A stretch of DNA of 18,081 nt, taken from positions 1 to 18,081 of the forward strand of contig CAIUQW010000297.1 of assembly GCA_903901395.1 (NCBI GenBank), given 5' to 3'. Below the pieces are notes generated by a model, which worked only from the letters and a program-made list of their open reading frames with translations, had not been told where the DNA came from and made no database searches. Positions 1 through 7,263 of this stretch are shown here, in pieces. Position 1 is the first letter of the stretch. Each line of letters opens with the position of its first letter. Source of the stretch: an uncultured Chlorobiales bacterium (GTDB lineage: Bacteria > Bacteroidota > Chlorobiia > Chlorobiales > Chlorobiaceae). Both the position numbers and the translations under genes were made by a program.

Positions 1-2457
1 GTTCGACAGGTTCGGACCTACCGCGCCGCCGCTGGCGCCGATCTGATGACAGACCATGCATCCTTTCTGGTCGTACAGCGCCTTGCCCGCGGCAATCTGC
101 TGCTCCATGCTCATGTCGGTGATCACCGGAATGTTCTTCGGAATATCCGGCGACACGAGATCCTGCATGAAGTAGTTGACCACCACATCCACATCTGACT
201 TGTTCGTATCCTGAACGGTCTGTTTGTTCAGGTTGAACTTCGGCATGGTGATCTTCGCCTTGACGGTTGCAAGCTTCAGGCCGAGGTTCGGCATCTGCTG
301 CAACAGCGGACGGATCACGTCAGGATTGGCAAGGAAGCCGCGAATCCACTTCTCCTGCAACTTGCTGCCCGCGAAGGTCAGGTTCGGAGCGTAATCCTGG
401 CCGATACCCTTGATCGTGTGGCAGTTGGTGCACTTGACCGTCTCGATCACTTTGGCGAAGTCACCAGTGAACTGATACGGCGTGACCTTGGCCATTTTGT
501 CGATTTCCGATTTCGACGGCACGAGGAAACGGGTCGGCACGTTCGAGTCGGTAAATCCGTAGAGCACGCCAGCCAGCTCGTTGATCTCCTTTTCCGACAG
601 ACGGAAGTTCGGCATACGCAGTCCAAGACGGAAGCCTCTCGGGTCTCTGAGCTTCTGCTTGAGGTAGCTCAGGCGGTCGTTCGAGATGGTCTTCTTCATC
701 TTGCCGAAGTCGAGCAGCTCGACCGGCTTGCTGCCGATGGAGGTCAGCTCGGTACCGATCTTCTCCTTCATCTCGTCGCTCCTCAGGAAGGTGACGCCCT
801 GCGCTCTCAGCGACGGCGCGACCTGCACCTGCTCCATGCCCTCGATCTTGTGGCAGCCGTAGCAGCCGTACTGCTGGATGATGTCCTTGCCCTTCTTGAT
901 CGAAGCCGCATCGATCGTCTGCGGAGTGGTGTAGTTCATTTCACCATCGTCATCCGTGAAGGTGCTGACGATATACTCGACCAGACCGTTGATCTCCTGA
1001 TCGGTGAAGGTGAACTGAGGCATCCTTTCGGTCGCGGAGTACTGGCGCGGATTCTTGATCCAGTTGAAGAGCCAGGTCTTGTTGACCTTGCCGCCAACCT
1101 TGCTCAGCTCGGGAGCATACATCTTGACATGGTTGCCGCCTCGTCCGCTGGTTACATGGCAGAGGTTGCAGCGAGCCTGGCTCCAGAGCACCTTGCCCTG
1201 TTCGACCAGATCTGCGTTCGGCGTTTCGGTCGAATAATCGTTATCGTGCCTGGTCGTGCCGGACATGCTGAAGAGGTAGTCGGCAACCGCCTCGGCCTGA
1301 TCCTTCGTGAAGAAAAACTTGGGCATGCGGGCCATCGACGAATACTTTTTCGGATCCATGAGCCAGTTGACCGCCCACGAGTAGTTCACTTTGGTGCCAA
1401 CCTTGGTCAGCTCGGGACCTACGTCGCCAATGCCTTCGTAGCCGGGAATCTTGTGGCAGCTGTAGCAGCCATACTTCCTGATCAGCTCGGTGCTCTGGAT
1501 GAGGCTTTCAGCGCCGCGCAGATCCTTGATGTCGCCGTGGCAGTTCAGGCACGATGTCTGCGTCATGCCGCCCTTGAGCAGCGGCTCTTCCCAGTACTCG
1601 ACGTCGCCATGCGCTTTTTTGATGGTCGTCGTGGCGCGTCCCTGACCGCGATGGCAGAAGGTACAGCCAAACTTGGCCGGATCATGGTTGCCGAGGTAGA
1701 TGAAGCTCAGCGGATGCTTTGCGAACGGCTGTTTCGCATTCACGTCACGAGTATCTTCCATGCCGGCGTGACAGGATTCACAACGATCAGCCTTGTTGGC
1801 ATCGTTGATCATGCGCTGGCGGATTTCGATAGGAGCCGTGTCATTGTTGGCGATACGCTCTTTCTTGTCGAGCAGAGGCTTCTGGAGCGCCTCGATCTGA
1901 GCCTCGATCGCAGGAATATCACCCATGAGCTTCAGCTGCTCCTGCTGCAACGGCTCCATCTGCGCCTGCATCGCCTTGCCAGCCTTGTCGACGGCGTCGA
2001 TCTGCTTCTGCAGCGCATCCAGCTTTGCCTTGTCAGCGGGCTTCTGGTTCTTGGTGAAGTAATATTCCGTTTCGAGATACTGTCCGCGCAGCATCTGCAT
2101 GGACTTCTGGTTCGCCGCTACTTTCGTCCTCAGGCCGTCGAGCGTCGCGGAAATCTGCAAATAACGGTCGTGAACCTCTTTTTTCTTGAAGTTCTCCTGC
2201 GCCTGAGTCAGCTGTGCCTTCAAAGCCGCAAGCTTCTGGGCATCGCCGGAGGTCTGGAAATCCTTGACCGCCTGATCGTACTCTTTCTGGAGCTTTTCAC
2301 GCTTGAGCGATTTGTACTCTTGCTGAAAGTTCTTCCAGGGTCGCAGGCCGAATTCGTCATCCCAGATCACCCAGACCGAAAGGCCAAGCAGGGCTACGCT
2401 CAGAATAGCGAAGATGTAGCCCCGGTAGGATGCTTTTTTGTTGTTGTCATTCTCCAT
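1..2457 (-). CDS. Large membrane-anchored multihaem cytochrome c of a Rieske/cytb complex (3' end outside window)
   Basis: Translating the minus strand from the ATG at 2457 gives 819 residues with no stop; the frame runs off the window at base 1. Residues about 12-32 form one hydrophobic anchor, and residues about 40-205 are charged, Gln/Lys/Glu-rich and look like a long coiled coil. Eight CxxCH haem sites follow, at C226, C265, C303, C331, C430, C532, C676 and C800. The first three form an N-terminal cluster. The later ones each sit at the head of a class-I-like module with a GPEL/APEL segment and a downstream RMP-type Met ligand, for example RMPKF and RMPQF. It is the last visible gene of the operon, 67 bases after the subunit-IV gene, so it probably acts as the periplasmic electron acceptor or donor in place of cytochrome c1/f. 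There is no clear Shine-Dalgarno (SD). Class is secure; partner and exact role are inferred. Confidence 0.9.
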   Translation of the reverse strand, partial: MENDNNKKASYRGYIFAILSVALLGLSVWVIWDDEFGLRPWKNFQQEYKSLKREKLQKEYDQAVKDFQTSGDAQKLAALKAQLTQAQENFKKKEVHDRYLQISATLDGLRTKVAANQKSMQMLRGQYLETEYYFTKNQKPADKAKLDALQKQIDAVDKAGKAMQAQMEPLQQEQLKLMGDIPAIEAQIEALQKPLLDKKERIANNDTAPIEIRQRMINDANKADRCESCHAGMEDTRDVNAKQPFAKHPLSFIYLGNHDPAKFGCTFCHRGQGRATTTIKKAHGDVEYWEEPLLKGGMTQTSCLNCHGDIKDLRGAESLIQSTELIRKYGCYSCHKIPGYEGIGDVGPELTKVGTKVNYSWAVNWLMDPKKYSSMARMPKFFFTKDQAEAVADYLFSMSGTTRHDNDYSTETPNADLVEQGKVLWSQARCNLCHVTSGRGGNHVKMYAPELSKVGGKVNKTWLFNWIKNPRQYSATERMPQFTFTDQEINGLVEYIVSTFTDDDGEMNYTTPQTIDAASIKKGKDIIQQYGCYGCHKIEGMEQVQVAPSLRAQGVTFLRSDEMKEKIGTELTSIGSKPVELLDFGKMKKTISNDRLSYLKQKLRDPRGFRLGLRMPNFRLSEKEINELAGVLYGFTDSNVPTRFLVPSKSEIDKMAKVTPYQFTGDFAKVIETVKCTNCHTIKGIGQDYAPNLTFAGSKLQEKWIRGFLANPDVIRPLLQQMPNLGLKLATVKAKITMPKFNLNKQTVQDTNKSDVDVVVNYFMQDLVSPDIPKNIPVITDMSMEQQIAAGKALYDQKGCMVCHQIGASGGAVGPNLSN

Positions 2458-2495
2458 GTTCTACAGAATTAAGGATGGGCAATTGCAATATGACC

Positions 2496-2519
2496 GGTTG
2501 ACACGGAATTGCGTCAACC
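2496..2519. other. Intercistronic hairpin before the multihaem cytochrome gene
   Basis: GGTTGAC (2496-2502) and GTCAACC (2513-2519) form a perfect 7-bp inverted repeat with a 10-base loop. It lies in the 67-base gap between the subunit-IV stop and the multihaem start. No T-run follows on the minus strand, so it is not a classical terminator. It could be an RNA-processing or stability element that sets subunit ratios (inference). Confidence 0.45.
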
Positions 2520-2524
2520 AATGC

Positions 2525-3421
2525 TCAAAAGTTCAGTCCTCCGGGTACAAACCAGATAATCCAGACATACTTGATCAGGAATACCAGCCTGAGAATCATT
2601 TTAATCGGAATCGCCATCATGGTAACGAACAGGAATGCTGTTATCAGGTATCGGGTCATACCCAACTCCGCAAGAAATTCAGGGCACTTTTTCTTGAAAT
2701 ACTTGTAGGGAGCGACCATGCCAGCAACAAGGTATCCACCCACAGCGACCATGCCGACAAAGAATCCGCCCCATGAGCGTGAATCGATTCCGATGATGGT
2801 GGACAAATCCCGCGTCGGCTCGAACACGACTCGCTGCGTGTCCCACTCCTGCCAGGGCCAGTACCAGAGCCATCCGGGACCTCTGAAGAAGACGCCAATG
2901 ACGATGAGCAGCAGCCAGAGCACGAAAAAGCCGAACGAGAAGGTCAGAATCGAATATTTCCTTTCGGAGAAGGTGTAGTAACCGTTTCCTTTCGGATTGA
3001 TATCGATATAGGGAATCGCGATCAGGCCGACGATGATCAGCGAGGGCAGCACCACGCCAGCAAGCCACGGATCGAAGTAAACGAGCAATTCCTGCAGGCC
3101 GAGGAAGTACCATGGAGCCTTCGCCGGGTTCGGCGTGATCGTCGGGTTGGCGATCTCTTCGAGAGGCGCATCCACCCAGACAGACCAGATGGTGAGTCCG
3201 ACCATGACGACCAGCGAAATGATCAGCTCGATGCGAACGAGCGGCTTGTAGGTATCAACATCCGTGTCGTTCTCACCGTCAACGGCATAACCGGTAGCTT
3301 TGAGCTTGTCGTTCTGGAATGCCTGCTGGAAAGCCCAAACCATGAAAAAGCTCACCAGCACGATCATGATCACGATGGCGATATTGTCAGGCTTGGTTAT
3401 GATTTCAATAAATGGATTCAT
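2525..3421 (-). CDS. Cytochrome b C-terminal half / subunit IV-like protein, extended
   Basis: 298 residues form the quinol-oxidation (Qo) half of a split cytochrome b. The segment from P99 to about 126 (AKAPWYFLGLQELL...) matches the cytochrome b ef-loop/PEWY region, but the motif here is A102-P103-W104-Y105, so the usual Glu is not present. Hydrophobic segments lie near 13-35, 63-84, 118-139, 155-178, 215-236 and 258-290. Classical b6f subunit IV is about 160 residues with three helices, so this protein carries an extra N-terminal helix and extra C-terminal helices. The ATG is preceded by a good SD (AAGGAG) and starts 15 bases after the cytochrome b6-like stop. With that protein it should form the membrane core of a menaquinol:cytochrome c oxidoreductase. 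Family assignment is strong; quinone type is inferred. Confidence 0.9.
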   Translation of the reverse strand: MNPFIEIITKPDNIAIVIMIVLVSFFMVWAFQQAFQNDKLKATGYAVDGENDTDVDTYKPLVRIELIISLVVMVGLTIWSVWVDAPLEEIANPTITPNPAKAPWYFLGLQELLVYFDPWLAGVVLPSLIIVGLIAIPYIDINPKGNGYYTFSERKYSILTFSFGFFVLWLLLIVIGVFFRGPGWLWYWPWQEWDTQRVVFEPTRDLSTIIGIDSRSWGGFFVGMVAVGGYLVAGMVAPYKYFKKKCPEFLAELGMTRYLITAFLFVTMMAIPIKMILRLVFLIKYVWIIWFVPGGLNF

Positions 3422-3436
3422 AGTCTCCTTTCCTTG

Positions 3437-4204
3437 TCAGTTATTTTGAGGTCTTGAAATACCGCCATCTTTTCTGACGCGCCAGAAGTGCACCGCCATC
3501 AGAATGATTGCAACGAGCGGAATCGCGATGCAATGCCAGATGTAGGAGCGCAGGAGCGCGTTGCCGCCCACCGTTGCGCCGCCAAGAAGCGCGAAACGAA
3601 CGTCATTGTACGGCGTGATATGCAGCAGCTCGCTGAACGGCCCCTGATAACCGAGCAGCGGTGTGGCCGCGCCCATGTTCGTGCCGACCGTGATCGCCCA
3701 GAATCCAAGCTGATCCCAGGGAAGCAGGTAGCCGGTAAAGCTCAACAGGAAGGTCAGCACCAGCAGAATGACGCCGATACCCCAGTTGAACTGCCTCGGA
3801 GCCTTGTAGGAGCCGGTCATGAAGACGCGGAACATGTGAATCATCACGACGATAACCATGAAATGCGCCGCCCAGCGGTGCAGGTTACGTGAGATGACGC
3901 CATAAGGCACCTGGAACTCCAGATCCTTCATATCCTCGTAAGCATGACTTACCGTCGGATGATAATAGAACATCAGCACGATGCCGGTGATCGTGAGAAT
4001 GATGAAGGCAAAAAAGGTGATACCGCCCATGCCCCAGGTATAGCGGAGCTTGACGGCGCTTTCGCGAACTTTTACGGGGTGAAGATGCAGAAATACGTTA
4101 CCGAAGACAGCGGCGGCGCGATCTCTGACCGTATTTCTGTAGTCTCGTCTGAATACGGACTTCCATATCAGATTTTTCTTCACCTTGTCAAACATTTCAT
4201 TCAT
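3437..4204 (-). CDS. petB: Cytochrome b6-like dihaem subunit of Rieske/cytb complex
   Basis: 255 residues, the N-terminal dihaem half of cytochrome b. The bis-His haem ligands are visible: H109 and H123 in helix B (RNLHRWAAH...IH) and H224 and H239 in helix D (YIWH...VHFWR). The helix D spacing of 15 is that of b6f-type rather than bc1-type proteins. Family hallmarks include [29 protein letters not shown] and [13 protein letters not shown]. The position that corresponds to Cys35 of b6, the covalent haem ci anchor, is Gly58; the only Cys is C225. Four hydrophobic helices are evident. It lies 29 bases after the ferredoxin gene and 15 bases before the subunit-IV gene, so it is cotranscribed with them. 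The start is ATG at 4204 without a clear SD; the nearby ATG at 4195 is an alternative. Confidence 0.93.
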   Translation of the reverse strand: MNEMFDKVKKNLIWKSVFRRDYRNTVRDRAAAVFGNVFLHLHPVKVRESAVKLRYTWGMGGITFFAFIILTITGIVLMFYYHPTVSHAYEDMKDLEFQVPYGVISRNLHRWAAHFMVIVVMIHMFRVFMTGSYKAPRQFNWGIGVILLVLTFLLSFTGYLLPWDQLGFWAITVGTNMGAATPLLGYQGPFSELLHITPYNDVRFALLGGATVGGNALLRSYIWHCIAIPLVAIILMAVHFWRVRKDGGISRPQNN

Positions 4205-4233
4205 AGGTGTACAGTTTTGTTTTCCGGATATTC

Positions 4234-4569
4234 CTATCGGTAACCGCGTTGCTTCTGCAACTGCCGTTCATATTCGGCAGGCTCTTTTTTCGTGCCGTCC
4301 GGATAGATCATTTCAATGGCGAACCAGGGGCAGTCGATAACACAGATATTGCAACCTGTGCATCGCTGACGGTCGATGTATGACACGCCGTTGAAATTGA
4401 GTTCCGACTCGACAATCGAAATACAACTGGTCGGACAGACCGTGGCGCAGATGCCGCAACCCGTGCAGAGATCGACAGTCACGACGGCCGTAGCCTTTTT
4501 GCGGGGCTGCCGTGCGCCTTTCACTTCCTCGGGTGACCTGCTCTCTGCAGTCTCCTCGTAACTATTCAT
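4234..4569 (-). CDS. 2x[4Fe-4S] ferredoxin-like subunit within the Rieske/cytb operon
   Basis: 111 residues with two CxxCxxCxxxC cluster motifs: C35/C38/C41/C45 ([13 protein letters not shown]) and C70/C73/C76/C80 ([13 protein letters not shown]). The N-terminus is hydrophilic with no signal peptide or membrane helix, and the C-terminus is basic and charged, so it should sit on the cytoplasmic face. It lies between the Rieske gene (30-base gap) and the cytochrome b6-like gene (29-base gap) and has a strong SD (GGAGG). Its place inside the operon suggests a dedicated electron-transfer subunit that links the cytochrome b core to a cytoplasmic low-potential carrier. Physical association is inference. 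The fold is certain from the cysteine pattern. Confidence 0.9.
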   Translation of the reverse strand: MNSYEETAESRSPEEVKGARQPRKKATAVVTVDLCTGCGICATVCPTSCISIVESELNFNGVSYIDRQRCTGCNICVIDCPWFAIEMIYPDGTKKEPAEYERQLQKQRGYR

Positions 4570-4599
4570 GTTCCTCCACTCTTAGGATTGATTCATGCA

Positions 4600-5160
4600 T
4601 CACGCTTTCAGGAGGCTCTGCGGGTAGACCTCGTTCGACTCTCTGCCGGGGATGCCCGGATACTTGATCGTCTTGTCCACCTGAAGCTGTCCGTCATCGG
4701 CAATGCTGATCTTGAAGCGATCCATCGGCCTCGGCGCCGGACCTTCGAAGTTCAGGCCGGTGATGTAATAACCGCTACCGTGGCACGGGCACTTGAACTT
4801 CTTCTGCGACTCCATCCAGTTCGGCGTGCAGCCCAGATGGGTGCATTTCGACTCCATCGCGAAGAAGCGACCGTCGGGAAGGCGGATGATCCAGGTGCCG
4901 AACTCGCGCTTATACTGCGAATTGACGACGCCGGGCGGATAATCGCTCGGGAAACCGACTTTGAACTTCGACGGTGGCTCGAACAACACCCTCGGGAAAA
5001 AGAACCTCAGAAAGGCGTAACTGTTGATACCCGCAAAAGCGGCAAGGCTCCCCCAGCCAACGCGAGAAAGAAACTTCCTCCTGTCGGGAGACGCCTCCTC
5101 GTGCGAGCCGGAACCGTGGCTGTGCTCGTTACCGAGCTCGTTTTCATACTGATCCTGCAT
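4600..5160 (-). CDS. petC: Rieske [2Fe-2S] iron-sulfur protein
   Basis: 186 residues. The cluster ligands are clear: C106-T-H108-LGC111 and C124-PC126-H127-GSGY131. C106, H108, C124 and H127 should bind the 2Fe-2S cluster, while C111 and C126 form the stabilising disulfide. The Ser and Tyr of the second motif (GSGY), which hydrogen-bond the cluster in high-potential Rieske proteins, are both present. Residues 27-31 (RRKFL) form a twin-arginine motif before one hydrophobic anchor at about 36-55, so export by Tat with a retained N-terminal anchor is expected. It is the first gene of the five-gene operon. The ATG at 5160 follows a ~300-base regulatory region; there is no obvious SD. A His/Gly/Ser-rich stretch (residues 12-20) precedes the Tat motif. 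Confidence 0.95.
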   Translation of the reverse strand: MQDQYENELGNEHSHGSGSHEEASPDRRKFLSRVGWGSLAAFAGINSYAFLRFFFPRVLFEPPSKFKVGFPSDYPPGVVNSQYKREFGTWIIRLPDGRFFAMESKCTHLGCTPNWMESQKKFKCPCHGSGYYITGLNFEGPAPRPMDRFKISIADDGQLQVDKTIKYPGIPGRESNEVYPQSLLKA

Positions 5161-5243
5161 GGCAGATTGTTTATTCTTTCACTGAAAACTTTTCTTTACT
5201 GAAACCAGCTTGTCTGATCTTTTCATACCGTTTTCATACGCAA

Positions 5244-5295
5244 AAAAGGTCACCTACGAAATAGTATTATCTCTTATTCCGTAGGCACACCTTTT
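5244..5295 (-). terminator. Probable rho-independent terminator upstream of Rieske operon
   Basis: On the minus strand, CCTACGGAATA pairs with TATTTCGTAGG (11 pairs including one G-T), with a loop of about 11 bases. Flanking AAAAGGT/ACCTTTT adds an outer stem, and six T follow (complement of 5242-5247). It should end transcripts from the barrel-cytochrome gene. The A/T symmetry means it could also act on the other strand. Its position about 165 bases past the upstream stop is unusually far. Confidence 0.6.
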
Positions 5296-5341
5296 CCACA
5301 CACACAACACACACTAAAACACATACCCATTAATGACAACC

Positions 5342-5357
5342 GGATGCGAACGCATCC
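5342..5357. repeat. Short perfect inverted repeat
   Basis: GGATGCG and CGCATCC are separated by two bases (5342-5348 and 5351-5357), forming a compact GC-rich hairpin on either strand. It has no adequate T-run for termination on the minus strand. Confidence 0.5.
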
Positions 5358-5378
5358 TTTGACTGCTTATTACACTAT

Positions 5379-5416
5379 CCGGCAAGCTCTGGTTTTATAG
5401 CATCAGAACTTGCCGG
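5379..5416. repeat. Inverted repeat, 12 pairs with one mismatch
   Basis: CCGGCAAG (5379-5386) pairs perfectly with CTTGCCGG (5409-5416). After one mismatch, TCTG (5388-5391) pairs with CAGA (5404-5407). It lies just past the stop of the barrel-cytochrome gene and lacks a following T-run, so an mRNA-stabilising 3' hairpin is plausible. Confidence 0.55.
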
Positions 5417-5425
5417 GAAATCATA

Positions 5426-5447
5426 TCCGGTTAACCATAAAACCGGA
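5426..5447. repeat. Perfect 7-bp inverted repeat at the 3' end of the barrel-cytochrome transcript
   Basis: TCCGGTT (5426-5432) and AACCGGA (5441-5447) flank an 8-base loop, 12 bases past the stop codon of the upstream gene. There is no T-run. Confidence 0.5.
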
Positions 5448-5458
5448 CATCGGGGACA

Positions 5459-6697
5459 TCAGAACGCGAAGCCTGCCGTAACAACAAACGTATCCGCAGT
5501 GGTGTTGCTGCTCGGAGTGATGCGGTTCTTGGTATGAAGAGTATACTGCGTCGTGATGTAGGCATTTGCCCTGAGATGCGTATTCACAGCAAAGATTACC
5601 GTCGGATCGTTAGAGGTCTCATCGCCACCACGGAGATTTGAATACGTAACCGTCGTCTGCATCCAGGGGAATACGAAGTAACCACCCTGAATTCTTGAGT
5701 TGTCAAACTTAAGACCATCACCACTTGATTTACTGTAGGCAGCACCAGCGTAGAAATTGCCAATACTACCGCTCACATCAGCACCGTAAAAATCAGTTGC
5801 ACCGGTGAAGGTTGTAGCCGTAACCTGCGCCTGATTTCTTGCACTCACATACTCTGCGGCAATGGCGAAATGGTTGTCGAGACCGACATATTCGTTCCCG
5901 TAGGTACCGCCAGCACCACCCAGCAATCCTGCGCCGCCGAGTTTGTATTTCGCTCTGACGTAACGAATGTCATCGAGTTTGTTAATACCAGCCGTTGTTC
6001 CAGCTTCAGCCAGACCGCCAGTGAGCTTAAAACCACCACTGTTTCCCTTGATGTAAGAGAATTCTACACCAGTGCCCGGCGTTGGATAGAGTGCGTTATA
6101 AATCTGGATCGCGTTTCCGAAGGTCCAGTCAGAGAACCCGTTACCGAAGCTCAGGTTTACACCGGGAGCAAAAGACCAGACCACATGGCCTGAAGGAGCC
6201 GTCGTTGTAGCCGCCAGGTTGTACTGAGCGAAAGCCGAAAGGTTGTCTCCCATCGTGCCACCGAAGAACAACGTGGTAGAACCAAGGGCGCCAGTACCAT
6301 AATTGAGATTCGATTTGGTTGCCTGGGCACCAGCACTCGTTGTAGTACCTTCAGTATAAGTTACCAGCGGGCCTCTAACCCAGACTGCAAGTGGAACATA
6401 TCCAGGAATATCAACCGGCCAGGGAGATTGAGGGAAGGTTTTCTTCCAGCCGTCGGAACCAAGTTTCAACTGCTCCTGCTTTGTTTTGTCTTCGTCTTCT
6501 CCACCCGGCCAGCGATAACCGTTGTTTCTGAAGGCTTCACCGAATGCATTTCTTGCCGGGAATCCGGAGTGACAGGTGTAGCAGGACGTACCATACTTTC
6601 TCGCGAAAGCAGGAATCGCCGAAGCATCCTTGGCCGGAACCAGCATTGGCAGTACGGAAAGGGATACAGCCGAAGCGATGGCTAATTTTTTTCTCAT
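5459..6697 (-). CDS. Outer-membrane monohaem cytochrome c / beta-barrel fusion (Cyc2-like superfamily)
   Basis: I place the start at the ATG at 6697 (412 residues): it has a strong SD (AGAGGAG) and begins a clean signal peptide ending ...KDASA about residue 27. The mature N-terminus IPAFARKYGTS leads into C39-Y-T-C42-H43 and then the hallmark FPARNAFGEAFRNNGYRWPGG. One haem c is therefore predicted near the N-terminus. The remaining ~340 residues are rich in Gly, Asn, Thr and aromatic residues with alternating strands, and the protein ends in Phe (TAGFAF), the usual signature of an outer-membrane barrel. This architecture is that of Cyc2-type porin-cytochromes; many relatives are uncharacterised 'cytochrome C' proteins. 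It directly precedes the Rieske operon. Architecture is well supported; iron oxidation is only a hypothesis. Confidence 0.85.
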   Translation of the reverse strand: MRKKLAIASAVSLSVLPMLVPAKDASAIPAFARKYGTSCYTCHSGFPARNAFGEAFRNNGYRWPGGEDEDKTKQEQLKLGSDGWKKTFPQSPWPVDIPGYVPLAVWVRGPLVTYTEGTTTSAGAQATKSNLNYGTGALGSTTLFFGGTMGDNLSAFAQYNLAATTTAPSGHVVWSFAPGVNLSFGNGFSDWTFGNAIQIYNALYPTPGTGVEFSYIKGNSGGFKLTGGLAEAGTTAGINKLDDIRYVRAKYKLGGAGLLGGAGGTYGNEYVGLDNHFAIAAEYVSARNQAQVTATTFTGATDFYGADVSGSIGNFYAGAAYSKSSGDGLKFDNSRIQGGYFVFPWMQTTVTYSNLRGGDETSNDPTVIFAVNTHLRANAYITTQYTLHTKNRITPSSNTTADTFVVTAGFAF

Positions 6698-6785
6698 TCT
6701 TACTCCTCTTTGGTTGATTGATCGATTGCCTCCGTTATGCACGGATTAAACATTATCTGAACGACTGTTCATTTATATACTAAAG

Positions 6786-6814
6786 GATATAGGTCGCGGG
6801 TCTATAGCGAACAA
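6786..6814 (-). promoter_or_regulatory. Candidate sigma70-type promoter for the barrel-cytochrome gene
   Basis: On the minus strand TTGTTC (6809-6814) and TATATC (6786-6791) are spaced by 17 bases, about 90 bases upstream of the chosen ATG. It matches the -35/-10 layout with imperfect hexamers. Found by eye only. Confidence 0.35.
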
Positions 6815-6902
6815 CTCTACGCGAAAACCACACAAAGCCATATCAATACACCATAAATAACTGTATCGAGTCAATTCGGATTCCAAAAGAACCGATTTAT
6901 CT

Positions 6903-7139
6903 ATGTATGAACCGGATGTTTCTAAACGTGGGCAGACTGAACGACTGAAAATGCGTTGAAAGCATACCGTCAAACCCAAAACGATTATCAATGATCATCG
7001 TCCTGACAAGTCGAGCATTCTCTATACCGTTATTTCACAGCTCAAGCCGGAATATTCTTTCAACTCTCGCAAATCAGAAGAAACCGATAAGGTCAAGGCA
7101 AAACTGGTTGCTGTAGAGATGCTGCATGGTGGCTCATAA
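6903..7139 (+). pseudogene. Possible degenerate small gene, one in-frame TGA
   Basis: Plus strand from the ATG at 6903 reads MYEPDVSKRGQTERLKMR, then TGA at 6957-6959. It then stays open for 59 residues in the same frame (KHTVKPKTIINDHRPDKSSI...) to TAA at 7137. The composition is hydrophilic and charged like a real protein. It would be the only plus-strand gene in the window. I do not recognise a family. A 59-codon open run is not statistically remarkable, so this is weak. Confidence 0.2.
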
Positions 7140-7263
7140 ACCTTACCGACCGTGGAATTCCCATAGCCGCTTTAGGCTTTCGTAATCATGATGTCTTGCT
7201 GTTACGGCAAGTGGGTTGAAGCTATCGGAACACCGATGTTGTTCCACTGCCGGATATTTGCCC

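Larger units (their letters stand above)
5161..5458. other. Intergenic region rich in inverted repeats between the barrel cytochrome and the Rieske operon
   Basis: No gene is supported here. The stretch holds four separate inverted repeats (listed individually) and a low-complexity CA-rich tract around 5286-5330. The 80 bases nearest the Rieske ATG are A-rich on the minus strand and should contain the operon promoter, but I could not pick out a convincing -35/-10 pair. Confidence 0.6.

Noticed and set aside
418..2472. 684-residue plus-strand open frame
   Set aside because: It is exactly antisense to the multihaem cytochrome, whose haem motifs and modules prove the minus strand is coding. The long open frame comes from GC-rich codon usage.
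5286..5330. CA-rich tract considered as a microsatellite or CRISPR-like repeat
   Set aside because: Irregular low-complexity sequence with no regular unit or spacers.
6773..6991. 72-residue minus-strand frame upstream of the barrel cytochrome
   Set aside because: No SD, no domain-like pattern, and it overlaps the candidate promoter.
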